A stretch of 64,000 nucleotides of DNA, taken from Paenibacillus sp. HW567. Lineage in GTDB: Bacteria; Bacillota; Bacilli; Paenibacillales; Paenibacillaceae. This document shows positions 9,266 through 18,599 of this stretch, one piece after another; position 1 is the first letter of the stretch, and each line of letters starts with the position of its first letter. Below the pieces are notes generated by a model, which was not told the origin of the DNA, ran no database searches, and was given only the letters and a program-made list of their open reading frames with translations. The stretch covers positions 6,185,623-6,249,622 of the forward strand of contig NZ_KB910518.1 of NCBI RefSeq assembly GCF_000374185.1, read 5' to 3'. The position numbers were made by a program, and so were the translations under genes.

Positions 9266-10408
9266 TTAATTGGTCGTCCGGTAAGGGAGAATGACATACA
9301 GGCTGCGGCTTTCGTCGAGCGGCTTCAGGATGATCGGACTCATCATTCCCGTAAAAGCTATCACCAGTTGTTCGCTTTCGACAACCTTGAGCACATCAAG
9401 CATGTATTTGGAGTTGAAGGAGATTCTCAGCGGTTCGCCTTTAAAATCAATCACCTCAAGCTCCTCACGTACTTTGCCCAGCTCCGACGAGCTTGAGGAA
9501 ATCTCAACATCCCCGTTATCAAGTGTCTGCATACGTACGATGTTGGTTTTTTCCTCACGGGACAGCAAATAAGCTCGGTCAATGGATTCGCTTAATTTTT
9601 TTGTATCCAAAGTTAGTTCTGTTTTGTAGGCAGTTGGAATAATTCTAGAAGTATCCGGATAAATTCCGTCCAGAATACGCGAATAGAACAGCACCTTGTC
9701 GATTTTGAACAGGACCTGGTTATCGGCTACGACAATATCCACGAGCATGTTCTGGTCCGGAATAATTTTGCTTAGTTCGTTCAGCGTTTTACCGGCTATA
9801 ACAACATTGGCAAACTGAACATTGTCCGTTCCTTCCAGGTGTGCAGCTCTTGTCGCAAGACGGTGGCGGTCAGTTGCCGTGAATTTGAATTCATTATCGC
9901 TAAGATTCCACAAAATCCCGGTAAGAATCGGTGTTGTCTCTTGGGTGGAGATGGAGAAAGCGGTTTGTTTAATCATATTTTTCAGCAAATCGCCGGGCAG
10001 AGAGATCGTCTCGTTCTCCTCTATGCTAGGCAGCACAGGGAATTCTTCGGGGTCAAGGCCAACGATTTGAATCTCGGTGGAGCCGGAAGAGATATAGGTT
10101 TGGAAGCCTTCTTTGACTTCCATGTGGATTTCTTTGGAGGGAAGCTTCTTGATGATTTCAACGAAGAACTTTGCTGGAAGCACAACACTTCCGGGCTGTT
10201 CTACTTTTACGATGGTTTGGCTGTCGCTTTCTGCAGGAATGAAGGATTGGATGGAAATGTCGGTATCGCTTGCAGTCAAGGTAACGCCTTGATGACTAAC
10301 TTCAAACTTAATCCCGGTAAGAATGGGGATAGTGGTTCGGCTGGAAATTGCCTTGGATACATGGCCTATTGATTCGTTGAGCTCATTTTTGAGAATGCTT
10401 ATTTTCAT
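9266..10408 (-). CDS. dnaN: DNA polymerase III beta clamp
   Basis: Sliding clamp subunit of 380 aa with the three-domain DNA clamp architecture (MKISILKNELNESI at the N-terminus; C-terminus with ESEQLVIAFTGMMSPIIL and LYVILPYR). It forms a dimeric ring that tethers DNA polymerase. Position directly downstream of dnaA across the unwinding region is the classic bacterial arrangement. An AGGAG-type ribosome site precedes the ATG. Confidence 0.99.
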   Translation of the reverse strand: MKISILKNELNESIGHVSKAISSRTTIPILTGIKFEVSHQGVTLTASDTDISIQSFIPAESDSQTIVKVEQPGSVVLPAKFFVEIIKKLPSKEIHMEVKEGFQTYISSGSTEIQIVGLDPEEFPVLPSIEENETISLPGDLLKNMIKQTAFSISTQETTPILTGILWNLSDNEFKFTATDRHRLATRAAHLEGTDNVQFANVVIAGKTLNELSKIIPDQNMLVDIVVADNQVLFKIDKVLFYSRILDGIYPDTSRIIPTAYKTELTLDTKKLSESIDRAYLLSREEKTNIVRMQTLDNGDVEISSSSSELGKVREELEVIDFKGEPLRISFNSKYMLDVLKVVESEQLVIAFTGMMSPIILKPLDESRSLYVILPYRTTN

Positions 10409-10489
10409 GATTTCACTCCTAGCTGGAAAATTGGGAATTGGATGGCTGTGGATTCTCTTTGAAACGGCGCTCTTAGATGATGAATTCTT

Positions 10490-10591
10490 ATAGTTATTTA
10501 ATAGTATTAGTAGTAGGGGCGCCGTTTATGTGGATAACCGTAAAAACAGCATAAAATTAAGCCTACCCACATGTGTATAGATTGTGTATAG
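10490..10591. other. oriC unwinding unit between dnaA and dnaN (DnaA boxes, GC cluster, DnaA-trios)
   Basis: Read on the minus strand (dnaA to dnaN): two near boxes CTATACACA (10583-10591 and 10572-10580, one mismatch each), a perfect TTATCCACA (10529-10537), a GC-rich patch (CGGCGCCCC), then CTACTACTAATACTATT, i.e. repeated trinucleotides matching the DnaA-trio pattern on the complementary strand, then AT-rich DNA up to dnaN. This order is that of the B. subtilis basal unwinding system, so strand opening is expected at about 10490-10515. Confidence 0.8.
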
Positions 10592-10605
10592 GCTCTTTGT
10601 TACTC

Positions 10606-11952
10606 TTATGAAGGGTTTTTGATTTTCTCCGCAAGATTATTTACCACTTTGTACAACTCCTGGTCTACCTTTAATGACTGTGTAATCTTCTCATGGGCAT
10701 GGATAACGGTGGTATGATCGCGTCCTCCGAAGGCTTCTCCAATCTTAGGCAGCGAATAATCCGTTAATTCACGTGAGAGATACATAGCGATTTGCCGCGG
10801 AAAAGCTACAGCCTTGGTGCGTTTGCGCGCTTTGAAATCCTCCATGCGCAAATTGTAATACTCGCCGACCTTTTGTTGAATATCACCGATTGTGATCATC
10901 TTCGGCCGGCTTGATGGAATGATATCCTTAAGCGCTTCGGCTGCCAAATGAGTGGTTACATCCTGGTTGGTCAGCGACGAATAGGCCACAACCCGAATTA
11001 ATGCGCCTTCCAGCTCACGAATGTTCGTATCAATCTGGTTGGCAATGTACATCATGGCTTCATTCGGGATATCCAGATTCTCTGCCTTGGCTTTCTTGCG
11101 CAGGATGGCGATTCGCGTCTCCAGATCCGGCGGCTGAATATCGGTGATGAGTCCCCACTCAAACCGGGAACGCAGCCGTTCTTCCAGGGTGGGAATTTCC
11201 TTTGGCGGACGGTCGCTGGAGATAATAATTTGCTTGCGTTCTTCGTGCAGCGCATTGAACGTATGGAAAAATTCCTCCTGCGTTGATTCCTTGCCGGCGA
11301 GGAATTGGATGTCGTCAATCAGCAGAATATCAACATTGCGGTATTTGTTGCGGAAGCTTTCACCGCGGTTGTCACGGATGGAATTGATGAACTCATTCGT
11401 GAATTTCTCGGAGGAGATGTATATGACCTTATTGTTCGGGTTGTGCTCCAGAACATAGTGTCCGATAGCATGCATTAAATGCGTTTTTCCGAGTCCTACA
11501 CCACCATACAGAAACAGCGGATTGTAAGCTTTGGCAGGCGCTTCGGCCACCGCCAGTGAGGCGGCATGCGCAAAACGGTTGCCGGAACCGATTACGAATG
11601 TATCAAAAGTATATTTGGGATTGAGCAAATGGGTCTGCGCTTCTTCTCGCGATACTGCGGGCGAGGGCGCCATTTGTTGAATTACAGGCTCAGAGGGCTT
11701 GTTCTCCTCAATCACAAATTTGACGTCAACCTGCTGTCCGGTGACTTCATAAACGGTGGCTCCCACCAATTTGGTATAGCGGCTTTCCAGCCATTCTACG
11801 GCAAAAGTTGTAGGCGCCGAGATGATTAGAGCCTGGGGGCTGAAGGTTAACGCTTTCGTAGCCTTAAACCAGGTATCAAAGCTCGGCTTGCTTAGTTTGG
11901 TTTGAATAATCTCTAAAATTTGCTGCCATAATTCGGAAGTATGGCTGTCCAC
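10606..11952 (-). CDS. dnaA: Chromosomal replication initiator DnaA
   Basis: AAA+ initiator of 448 aa. Domain I is at 1-85, followed by a short linker, the AAA+ core with Walker A GGVGLGKT (150-157) and Walker B LLIDDIQF near 211-218, and domain IV with the DnaA signature ending GGRDHTTVIHAHEKI. It binds DnaA boxes, opens oriC and loads the helicase. The start codon is GTG (11950-11952), nine nt after AAGGAG. DnaA boxes lie on both sides of the gene. Leftward transcription makes this window the reverse of the conventional map orientation. Confidence 0.99.
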   Translation of the reverse strand: MDSHTSELWQQILEIIQTKLSKPSFDTWFKATKALTFSPQALIISAPTTFAVEWLESRYTKLVGATVYEVTGQQVDVKFVIEENKPSEPVIQQMAPSPAVSREEAQTHLLNPKYTFDTFVIGSGNRFAHAASLAVAEAPAKAYNPLFLYGGVGLGKTHLMHAIGHYVLEHNPNNKVIYISSEKFTNEFINSIRDNRGESFRNKYRNVDILLIDDIQFLAGKESTQEEFFHTFNALHEERKQIIISSDRPPKEIPTLEERLRSRFEWGLITDIQPPDLETRIAILRKKAKAENLDIPNEAMMYIANQIDTNIRELEGALIRVVAYSSLTNQDVTTHLAAEALKDIIPSSRPKMITIGDIQQKVGEYYNLRMEDFKARKRTKAVAFPRQIAMYLSRELTDYSLPKIGEAFGGRDHTTVIHAHEKITQSLKVDQELYKVVNNLAEKIKNPS

Positions 11953-12097
11953 AGACTGTCACTCCTTTAAATCTTCCAAATGTGGCGTCAGCCATGAAGT
12001 GGAAATGTCGAAGAAAATGGGTTGGTGCTGTATCTTATCCCCAATATGCAATATAAAGAGACAAAAAAATATGGATAAATTTGAATTGTTCACAACT

Positions 12098-12416
12098 TTA
12101 TCCACAGCTTGTTGATAATTTATTGAACAAACAAACCTATTCACATTCAAAAGTAATACCATCATAGCAAAATGGCCCTTGTTTTTCAATGTGCAGGCAC
12201 ATTTTATCCACAAATTCAATCACTTGTGTATAATTATTAGGCACAACACTACATATTGTTGATAATTTGTTTACCGTTCGACAGTTTCTGCAAAGACTTC
12301 GACTTTTTTATACACAGGTTGTGCTCAATTGTGAGTAGCTAGAGATTTTTTTGATCACAGGTGGATAACTGTAAAAGTCTGTGGATTTTTTGTTTGGGCG
12401 AGGAGATTGTGGATAA
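12098..12416. other. oriC: oriC upstream DnaA-box cluster (dnaA-rpmH interval)
   Basis: Consensus DnaA boxes (TTATNCACA) occur at 12098-12106, 12204-12212 and 12308-12316 on the plus strand, and at 12225-12233 and 12408-12416 on the minus strand. Near matches occur at 12110-12118, 12137-12145, 12257-12265 and 12360-12368. The 11953-12623 interval contains no gene. Gene direction flips here from leftward to rightward. With the dnaA-dnaN unit this forms a bipartite origin as in B. subtilis. Confidence 0.9.
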
Positions 12417-12462
12417 AGACTCTGAAATGGAGGCGCGGCTGGCAAGTAGATATGGTTGACTT

Positions 12463-12492
12463 TTGACTTCATTATGTGTTTAAATATATAAA
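12463..12492 (+). promoter_or_regulatory. Probable rpmH promoter
   Basis: TTGACT at 12463-12468 (another TTGACT at 12456) precedes an AT-rich TATATA/TATAAA stretch at 12485-12492 at 16-18 nt spacing. The resulting leader to rpmH would be about 125 nt. Confidence 0.45.
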
Positions 12493-12623
12493 GGTGTTTT
12501 CTGTGAGGATATGTCTCCAAATTAAAATGATGATACTTGTAGATACTGTCCCTACTCCAAGGGCGGCTTAGTCCGTTTCTGCTATATGACAGTAATTAAG
12601 ATCCTGTAAGGGAGGTGCAATAC

Positions 12624-12758
12624 ATGAGACCGACGTTCAAACCGAATGTGAGCAAACGCAAGAAGGTACATGGTTTCCGCAAAAGAATGAGCACGAAAAA
12701 CGGCCGTAAAGTGCTGGCAGCCCGCCGCTTGAAAGGCAGAAAAGTTTTGAGTGCGTAA
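12624..12758 (+). CDS. rpmH: 50S ribosomal protein L34
   Basis: A short gene of 44 aa that starts MRPTFKPNVSKRKKVHGFRK and is rich in Lys and Arg, ending KGRKVLSA, as in all L34 proteins. GGGAGG lies seven nt upstream of the ATG. It is the first gene of the right replichore, next to oriC, followed by a terminator and then rnpA, the conserved order. Confidence 0.98.
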   Translation: MRPTFKPNVSKRKKVHGFRKRMSTKNGRKVLAARRLKGRKVLSA

Positions 12759-12772
12759 GTTAGGCCACTTAG

Positions 12773-12795
12773 GGACCACTACGGTGGTCCTTTTT
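12773..12795 (+). terminator. rpmH terminator or attenuator
   Basis: Stem GGACCAC (12773-12779) with GTGGTCC (12784-12790), a TACG loop, then TTTTT. It separates rpmH from rnpA and may give the usual high L34 to RnpA ratio by partial read-through. The 12796-13071 spacer to rnpA shows no convincing ORF. Confidence 0.8.
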
Positions 12796-13071
12796 AAATA
12801 TAATGAAGTAATCTGTGTACTTTGAACAAATTGCTTCATTATACCCGCAGAAATGGACAAGCTCTTGAAGAAGCCGGGGCATTCGTTTCATTATATTGTA
12901 TGGATAATTTATTTTTGCTCTGCAGAGGAATACGCCTGAGACAGCGTTGGCTATACTTTGCGGGGCTTTTTAATGTATGTGTGCCGTTTATGACGGCATT
13001 CGTCTGACAATAATAATTAGAAGATAAAATTCCGGAGTCTTATGAATCCGGTCTTTGAATAGGAGATTCCC

Positions 13072-13422
13072 ATGCACAAAAGTTTACGATTACGAAACCG
13101 TGCCGACTTCAGCCGCGTATACCGCCATGGGAAGTCATTTGCGAATCATCAGTTTGTGGTCTATTGGTTCAATAGAAAAGAGGTGGAGCGGTTCCGGGTC
13201 GGGGTGTCTGTCAGCAAAAAGGTCGGAAACGCCGTTGTCCGCAACCGGATGAGACGACTGGTGAAGGAGATAGTAAGGCACCATGAACCGGAAATAACCG
13301 GCGGGATTGATATGGTGTTCATCGTAAGAAAAGGAGCGCTTTCCAAGGATTATTCCGAGCTGGAGAAAAGCGTGCTGCATGTGCTGCGCAAAGCCAAGCT
13401 GCTCAAGGCTTCACGTATGTAA
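13072..13422 (+). CDS. rnpA: Ribonuclease P protein component
   Basis: Basic 116-aa protein cofactor of RNase P, which trims tRNA 5' leaders with the catalytic RNA rnpB. It starts MHKSLRLRNRADF and contains the family signature VGVSVSKKVGNAVVRNRMRR with the central RNR motif. A TAGGAG site precedes the ATG. Placement between rpmH and yidC is standard. Confidence 0.97.
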   Translation: MHKSLRLRNRADFSRVYRHGKSFANHQFVVYWFNRKEVERFRVGVSVSKKVGNAVVRNRMRRLVKEIVRHHEPEITGGIDMVFIVRKGALSKDYSELEKSVLHVLRKAKLLKASRM

Positions 13423-13508
13423 GAGGGGCAGAAGGGGCTTGTTTATTTGTACTCATAATTATGGTATGATTTACGGTGCAATGGAATGTTTAAGAGAGGG
13501 GTTTTGAA

Positions 13509-14417
13509 GTGTCTCTAATGAAGACTAAACGGGGAAAATGGTTTCTTCTCCTCGGGATAATGGTATTGATGATTGCTGTTCTGTCGGGGTGTGCCCCGTC
13601 GTCTACGGTTACACACACTACGGAGGATTTGAAGAACGGAAGCTTCTGGCAGAGTAATGTAGTGTACTACTTCGCCACAGCCCTGGATACTTTCGCTAAA
13701 TGGTTTAATGGACAATATGGTTTAGCTGTCCTTGTAATGGTGCTCATTGTCCGCACGCTGATTCTGCCGCTTACCATGAAGCAGGTGAAGAGCTCGCGTG
13801 CAATGCAGGCGATTCAACCGGAACTTGAGAAAATAAAGAAAAAATATAAAGATACGCCGGAAAAGGTGCAGCAGGAAACGATGCGCCTGTTCCAAGAGAA
13901 CAAGGTTAATCCGATGGCAGGCTGTCTGCCGCTGATTGTGCAAATGCCGATCTTTATCGCGCTGTATAACTCGATCTATTATAACCCTGATCTGCGGTTA
14001 CATTCCTTCTTATGGCTGCAGCTTGGTAAGCCCGACCATCTGTTTATTCTGCCGCTGCTTGCAGCAGCGACCACATTCCTGCAGACCCGGATGATGACCA
14101 AGATGAACCCGGTTCAGCAGCAAGGTCCAATGCAGTTCATGATGATGGTGTATCCGGTTCTGATTTTCATTATGTCCTACAATTTCCCTTCAGCACTTCC
14201 ACTGTACTGGTTCTACAGTAACCTGTATACCATTATTCAGAATTACTTCTTATATCGCAACAACGATAAGACCAAATTGGCTGTCGCTGGCGCGGGTGCC
14301 GGCAGCAGCAAAGAAGTTAATCTTGTGAAGAGCAAGGATACTGCCCGTAAGGATGTTACTCCGGCTGCGAAAGGCAATAGCAGCAAAGGAACGAAGGGGG
14401 CCAAAAAGTCAAAATGA
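13509..14417 (+). CDS. yidC: Membrane protein insertase YidC/SpoIIIJ
   Basis: Inserts proteins into the membrane, alone or with SecYEG. The 302-aa product begins at a GTG eight nt after GAGAGGG. A lipoprotein signal ends at LSGC (C28), typical of Gram-positive YidC1/SpoIIIJ. Five membrane segments follow, with the conserved VRTLILPLTMKQVKSS and NPMAGCLPLIVQMPIFIALY regions. The C-terminal tail is Lys-rich (KGTKGAKKSK), fitting ribosome contact. Its stop overlaps the start of jag by 4 nt (ATGA), so translation is coupled. Confidence 0.97.
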   Translation: MSLMKTKRGKWFLLLGIMVLMIAVLSGCAPSSTVTHTTEDLKNGSFWQSNVVYYFATALDTFAKWFNGQYGLAVLVMVLIVRTLILPLTMKQVKSSRAMQAIQPELEKIKKKYKDTPEKVQQETMRLFQENKVNPMAGCLPLIVQMPIFIALYNSIYYNPDLRLHSFLWLQLGKPDHLFILPLLAAATTFLQTRMMTKMNPVQQQGPMQFMMMVYPVLIFIMSYNFPSALPLYWFYSNLYTIIQNYFLYRNNDKTKLAVAGAGAGSSKEVNLVKSKDTARKDVTPAAKGNSSKGTKGAKKSK

Positions 14418-15148
14418 GCAAAGTCGTCGCGACAGGGAAAACCATTGAAGAAGCTGTAGAACAGGGACTGATCCAGCTTGGAGTTCACAAGGACCGGGTA
14501 ACGGTCAACGTACTGGAACAGCCGTCAAGAGGATTCCTGGGACTCATCGGTGCGAAAGGCGCCAAGGTGGAATTGACCTTGATTGCCGAACCCGCACCGG
14601 CGTCAGCGGCGAGTGCTCCGTCACTGCCTCAGCAGTCAGCTAGAGAGGACAAACAGGAGGCTGCCGGCGGTGCAACCCGCCAAGATTCCGGACACCCGGT
14701 GGAGGAAGCTTACCAAGAGGCTGTTCATTTCATTGTGGATGTTGCCAAGAGCATGGGGCTCGAGGTGGAAGTGGAAACCGTTCATGCCAAGGAATCGACT
14801 GTTCTGCAAATATCCGGTCCGGATCTGGGGCTGCTGATCGGCAGAAGAGGACAAACTCTCGATGCTCTGCAGTATTTGGCTAATATCGTTGCCAACCGTT
14901 ATTCTGATAGTTTTATCCGGCTTGTGCTGGATGCCGAGAATTTCCGCGAACGTCGCAAGAAGACATTAGAGGAGTTAGCTGACCGCTTGGCGGCACGAGT
15001 TGTTAGAACCCGCAAAGAGGTTGTACTGGAGCCGATGTCACCGCAGGAACGGAAGATTATTCACTCCAGATTACAGGATCACCGTCAGGTCAGTACCCTG
15101 AGCAAAGGGGAAGAGCCCAACCGCCGCGTTGTTATAACATTTAAGTAG
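14414..15148 (+). CDS. jag: RNA-binding protein Jag/KhpB
   Basis: A 244-aa protein with an N-terminal Jag domain (KTIEEAVEQGLIQLG, 1-55), a low-complexity linker rich in Ala and Gln (60-100), a KH domain with GPDLGLLIGRRGQTLDALQYL, and a C-terminal R3H domain (HSRLQDHRQVSTLSKGEEPNR). It binds RNA and in other Firmicutes influences cell elongation with KhpA. Translationally coupled to yidC by overlap. Confidence 0.95.
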   Translation: MSKVVATGKTIEEAVEQGLIQLGVHKDRVTVNVLEQPSRGFLGLIGAKGAKVELTLIAEPAPASAASAPSLPQQSAREDKQEAAGGATRQDSGHPVEEAYQEAVHFIVDVAKSMGLEVEVETVHAKESTVLQISGPDLGLLIGRRGQTLDALQYLANIVANRYSDSFIRLVLDAENFRERRKKTLEELADRLAARVVRTRKEVVLEPMSPQERKIIHSRLQDHRQVSTLSKGEEPNRRVVITFK

Positions 15149-15163
15149 AGACTAAATTGCCGC

Positions 15164-15202
15164 AATGACTCCTTGACCAATATAAGGGGTCATTGTTTTT
15201 TT
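15164..15202 (+). terminator. jag terminator
   Basis: An 11-bp stem, AATGACTCCTT (15164-15174) with AAGGGGTCATT (15184-15194), with one G-U pair, followed by GTTTTTTT. It ends the rnpA-yidC-jag unit. Confidence 0.9.
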
Positions 15203-15277
15203 GAAAATTTTGAAATTAAAATGAAATGAATCTTTCAGCGTAGCTGAAGTGCATATACAATTGAGGTGAATAAAAGC

Positions 15278-16654
15278 ATGTATAGTGATACTATTGCTGC
15301 TGTATCGACGGCATTGGGCGAGGGAGGAATTGCAATTATCCGGGTCAGCGGCCCGCAAGCAATATCTCAGGTGGCCCCATTGTTTCGTAGCAAGACACCG
15401 CTTACGGAAGTGGAGACGCATACCGTTCATTATGGGCATATCATCAGTCCTGCTGACGGAGAACAATTGGAAGAAGTGCTCGTAACCGTGATGAAAGGGC
15501 CGCGTTCTTTTACTACCGAGGATGTTGTAGAAATTAGCGCCCATGGCGGGGTAATCTCTGTACGGAGAGTAATGGACCTTCTGCTGCAGCAGGACATCAG
15601 ATTGGCAGAACCGGGTGAGTTCACCAAACGTGCGTTTTTAGGCGGGCGTATTGATCTCTCTCAGGCGGAGGCTGTTATTGATCTGATCCGTTCCAAATCG
15701 GACCGGGCTTTTTCAGTTGCGCTTAAGCAGGTCAGCGGCTCCTTGTCGGAGCGGATTGTAGCGCTGCGCCATATTTTAATTGAAACGCTGGCTCATATTG
15801 AAGTGAATATTGATTATCCCGAGCATGATGTGGAATCCTTGACTGCCGAGTTCATCAAAGCCAAAAGCAGTGAGGTAATGGACGGTATTAGGAAGCTGCT
15901 CAAAACAGCTAATGAAGGTAAAATACTGCGTGAAGGCATCACAACAGCGATTGTTGGGCGTCCCAATGTCGGCAAGTCTTCACTGCTTAATGCGCTTGCC
16001 CGTGACAATAAAGCAATTGTAACCGATATTCCGGGAACGACGCGTGACGTTATAGAAGAGTATGTAACGATTAACAACATTCCGCTTAAGCTGCTGGATA
16101 CCGCCGGGATTCGCGAAACCATGGATATCGTAGAGAAAATCGGAGTGGAGCGCTCCAAAGCTGCTTTTAGCGATGCGGATCTGATTCTCCTGGTACTGGA
16201 TGCCAGCGAAAAGCTGCATGAGGATGAACTGGCATTGATGGAACAATTCCACGGTAGACAAGCCTTGGTAATCATGAATAAAATGGACTTACCGTCCCGG
16301 CTCGATAAAAAGGAACTGCTTTCTTATTTTAATGAAGCGAATATTGTGTCGATGTCTGTGCTGGAGGAGCAAGGTCTGGATAAGCTTGAGGAGGCGATCT
16401 CTGAGCTGTTTTTTGGCGGTAAGCTGGAATCGGGCGACCTGACTTATGTAAGTAATGTAAGGCATATTGCTCTGCTCAAAAAAGCCCAAAAATCGTTGCA
16501 GGATGCCTATGAGGCTGCAGATCTGCATGTCCCTATTGATATGATCCAGATAGATGTTCGTCTTGCGTGGGAACAGTTGGGTGAGATTATTGGTGATACG
16601 GCTGCGGACTCGCTGCTTGATCAAATTTTTTCGCAATTTTGTTTAGGCAAGTAA
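15278..16654 (+). CDS. mnmE: tRNA modification GTPase MnmE
   Basis: With MnmG it installs the aminomethyl group on wobble uridine-34 of certain tRNAs. A 458-aa product starts at the ATG at 15278, nine nt after GAGGTG; an in-frame GTG at 15266 lies inside that ribosome site. It has an N-terminal tetrahydrofolate-binding domain, a helical domain, the G domain (GRPNVGKSS, DTAGIRET, NKMD) and the C-terminal FCLGK with the conserved catalytic-loop cysteine. Confidence 0.97.
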   Translation: MYSDTIAAVSTALGEGGIAIIRVSGPQAISQVAPLFRSKTPLTEVETHTVHYGHIISPADGEQLEEVLVTVMKGPRSFTTEDVVEISAHGGVISVRRVMDLLLQQDIRLAEPGEFTKRAFLGGRIDLSQAEAVIDLIRSKSDRAFSVALKQVSGSLSERIVALRHILIETLAHIEVNIDYPEHDVESLTAEFIKAKSSEVMDGIRKLLKTANEGKILREGITTAIVGRPNVGKSSLLNALARDNKAIVTDIPGTTRDVIEEYVTINNIPLKLLDTAGIRETMDIVEKIGVERSKAAFSDADLILLVLDASEKLHEDELALMEQFHGRQALVIMNKMDLPSRLDKKELLSYFNEANIVSMSVLEEQGLDKLEEAISELFFGGKLESGDLTYVSNVRHIALLKKAQKSLQDAYEAADLHVPIDMIQIDVRLAWEQLGEIIGDTAADSLLDQIFSQFCLGK

Positions 16655-16709
16655 CATTGCTTAGGTCCAAATAGAAGATTACAAGCACAAATTAAGGGGG
16701 TAAAAGGGT

Positions 16710-18596
16710 ATGAATTATGATGGAGGCAGCTATGACGTAGTGGTCATTGGCGCAGGTCATGCCGGCTGCGAAGCTGCACTGGCCGCAGCGCGAATGGGCT
16801 GCCGCACGCTGATGATTACAATCAATCTGGATATGGTAGCCTTCATGCCATGCAATCCGTCCATTGGCGGACCTGCAAAAGGACATGTAGTGCGTGAAAT
16901 AGATGCACTCGGCGGGGAAATGGGCCGCAATATTGATAAAACCTTTATTCAACTGCGGATGCTCAATACAGGCAAAGGTCCTGCGGTCCACGCTCTGCGT
17001 GCGCAAGCCGATAAATTTCTCTATCAGCATGCGATGAAGGAAACGATGGAGAAAACACCGAATCTGACGCTTCGTCAGGGGATGGTGGAAGAACTAATTG
17101 TTGAAGATGGAAAGTGCACCGGTGTGATTACGAAGACAGGAACGGTATATCATAGTAAAACGGTGATTCTAACCACGGGCACTTATCTGCGCGGCAAAGT
17201 AATCATGGGTGAGCTGACCTATGAAAGCGGACCGAACAACCAGCAGCCGTCAGTGAGGCTGTCTGAGAATCTGCGTGAGCTGGGTTTTGATCTTGTACGC
17301 TTCAAGACAGGCACGCCACCACGGGTGCATAAGGATTCGATTGATTTCTCCAAAACCGAGATCCAGCCGGGAGACGAGAAGCCGAAATTCTTTTCTTTTG
17401 AAACAAAGTCTTCAAATAATGAACAGCTTCCCTGCTGGTTAACCTATACCTCGGAGGTGACTCATCAGATTATCAATGACAATCTGCACCGGGCGCCGAT
17501 GTTTACAGGTATTATTGAAGGAACTGGTCCGAGATACTGTCCGTCCATTGAAGATAAGGTTGTCCGTTTCAGCGACAAATCGCATCATCAAATTTTCCTG
17601 GAGCCGGAAGGTAAAAACACTGCAGAATATTATGTTCAAGGGTTGTCTACCAGCCTTCCTGAGGATGTTCAACTAGCTATACTCCGCTCAATTCCCGGGA
17701 TGGAAAAGGTTGAGATGATGCGCAATGGTTATGCCATTGAATATGATGCAATGGTTCCAACCCAGCTCTGGCCTTCACTCGAAACCAAACGTCTGCCTGG
17801 ACTGTTCACCGCCGGACAAATTAACGGTACTTCAGGTTATGAAGAAGCGGCAGGGCAGGGAGTGATGGCAGGCATTAATGCAGCCCGTAAAGTGCAAGGC
17901 AAGGAACCGGTTGTGCTGGATCGCTCTCAAGGGTATATCGGCGTACTGATTGATGATCTGGTGACCAAAGGAACGAATGAGCCTTATCGGTTGCTCACTT
18001 CGCGTGCAGAATACCGCCTATTGCTCCGTCATGATAATGCTGACCTGCGCCTGACTCCGATTGGACATGAGATTGGTCTGATACCGGAAGCGCGTTATGA
18101 AGCCTTCTTGGATAAAAAAGCACGGGTGGAACGGGAAGTTGTCCGGCTTCAGGAAACTAAGGTCAAACCAGTTGATGTGAACACGCTGCTTGCTGAATAT
18201 GATTCTGCACCTATTGTAGATGGAAGCAACCTGCTAACGTTGATGCGCCGTCCGGAAATAGCGTACAGCTTTGTAGACCAATTGTCGCCTTCTCCCGAAG
18301 GTTTGGATGAAGAGATGAAGGAACAGGTTGAAATTCAAATCAAATATGTCGGATATATCGAGAAGCAGCTTATGCATGTTGAAAAGCTGCAGAAGATGGA
18401 GAAGAAGAAGATACCGGATGATATCAATTACAATGAGATTCATGGACTCGCCATTGAAGCACGGCAAAAGCTGACCCAAATTGCTCCAATATCCATCGGT
18501 CAGGCCTCTCGGATTTCCGGTGTAACGCCGGCCGATATTTCAATTCTTCTCGTATATCTGGAGCATTATAACCGTGTGACGGCAGCGAAAGGATAA
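16710..18596 (+). CDS. mnmG: tRNA uridine-34 modification enzyme MnmG
   Basis: FAD-dependent partner of MnmE, 628 aa. The dinucleotide-binding site is GAGHAGCEAALAAARMG near residue 12, and two family signatures are visible (GPNNQQPSVRLSENLRELGF; ATG-like G loop in TAGQINGTSGYEEAAGQG). The C-terminal helical domain binds MnmE. It starts 55 nt after mnmE with GGGGG upstream and ends 3 nt before rsmG. Confidence 0.98.
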   Translation: MNYDGGSYDVVVIGAGHAGCEAALAAARMGCRTLMITINLDMVAFMPCNPSIGGPAKGHVVREIDALGGEMGRNIDKTFIQLRMLNTGKGPAVHALRAQADKFLYQHAMKETMEKTPNLTLRQGMVEELIVEDGKCTGVITKTGTVYHSKTVILTTGTYLRGKVIMGELTYESGPNNQQPSVRLSENLRELGFDLVRFKTGTPPRVHKDSIDFSKTEIQPGDEKPKFFSFETKSSNNEQLPCWLTYTSEVTHQIINDNLHRAPMFTGIIEGTGPRYCPSIEDKVVRFSDKSHHQIFLEPEGKNTAEYYVQGLSTSLPEDVQLAILRSIPGMEKVEMMRNGYAIEYDAMVPTQLWPSLETKRLPGLFTAGQINGTSGYEEAAGQGVMAGINAARKVQGKEPVVLDRSQGYIGVLIDDLVTKGTNEPYRLLTSRAEYRLLLRHDNADLRLTPIGHEIGLIPEARYEAFLDKKARVEREVVRLQETKVKPVDVNTLLAEYDSAPIVDGSNLLTLMRRPEIAYSFVDQLSPSPEGLDEEMKEQVEIQIKYVGYIEKQLMHVEKLQKMEKKKIPDDINYNEIHGLAIEARQKLTQIAPISIGQASRISGVTPADISILLVYLEHYNRVTAAKG

Positions 18597-18599
18597 TAT

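Noticed and set aside
12822..13007. 61-aa frame between rpmH and rnpA
   Set aside because: No ribosome site, unlikely composition, and the interval is a conserved untranslated spacer.
17691..17701. ATTCCCGGGAT in mnmG as a Noc-binding (NBS) site
   Set aside because: It matches only the core of the consensus ATTTCCCGGGAAAT and lacks the flanking bases.
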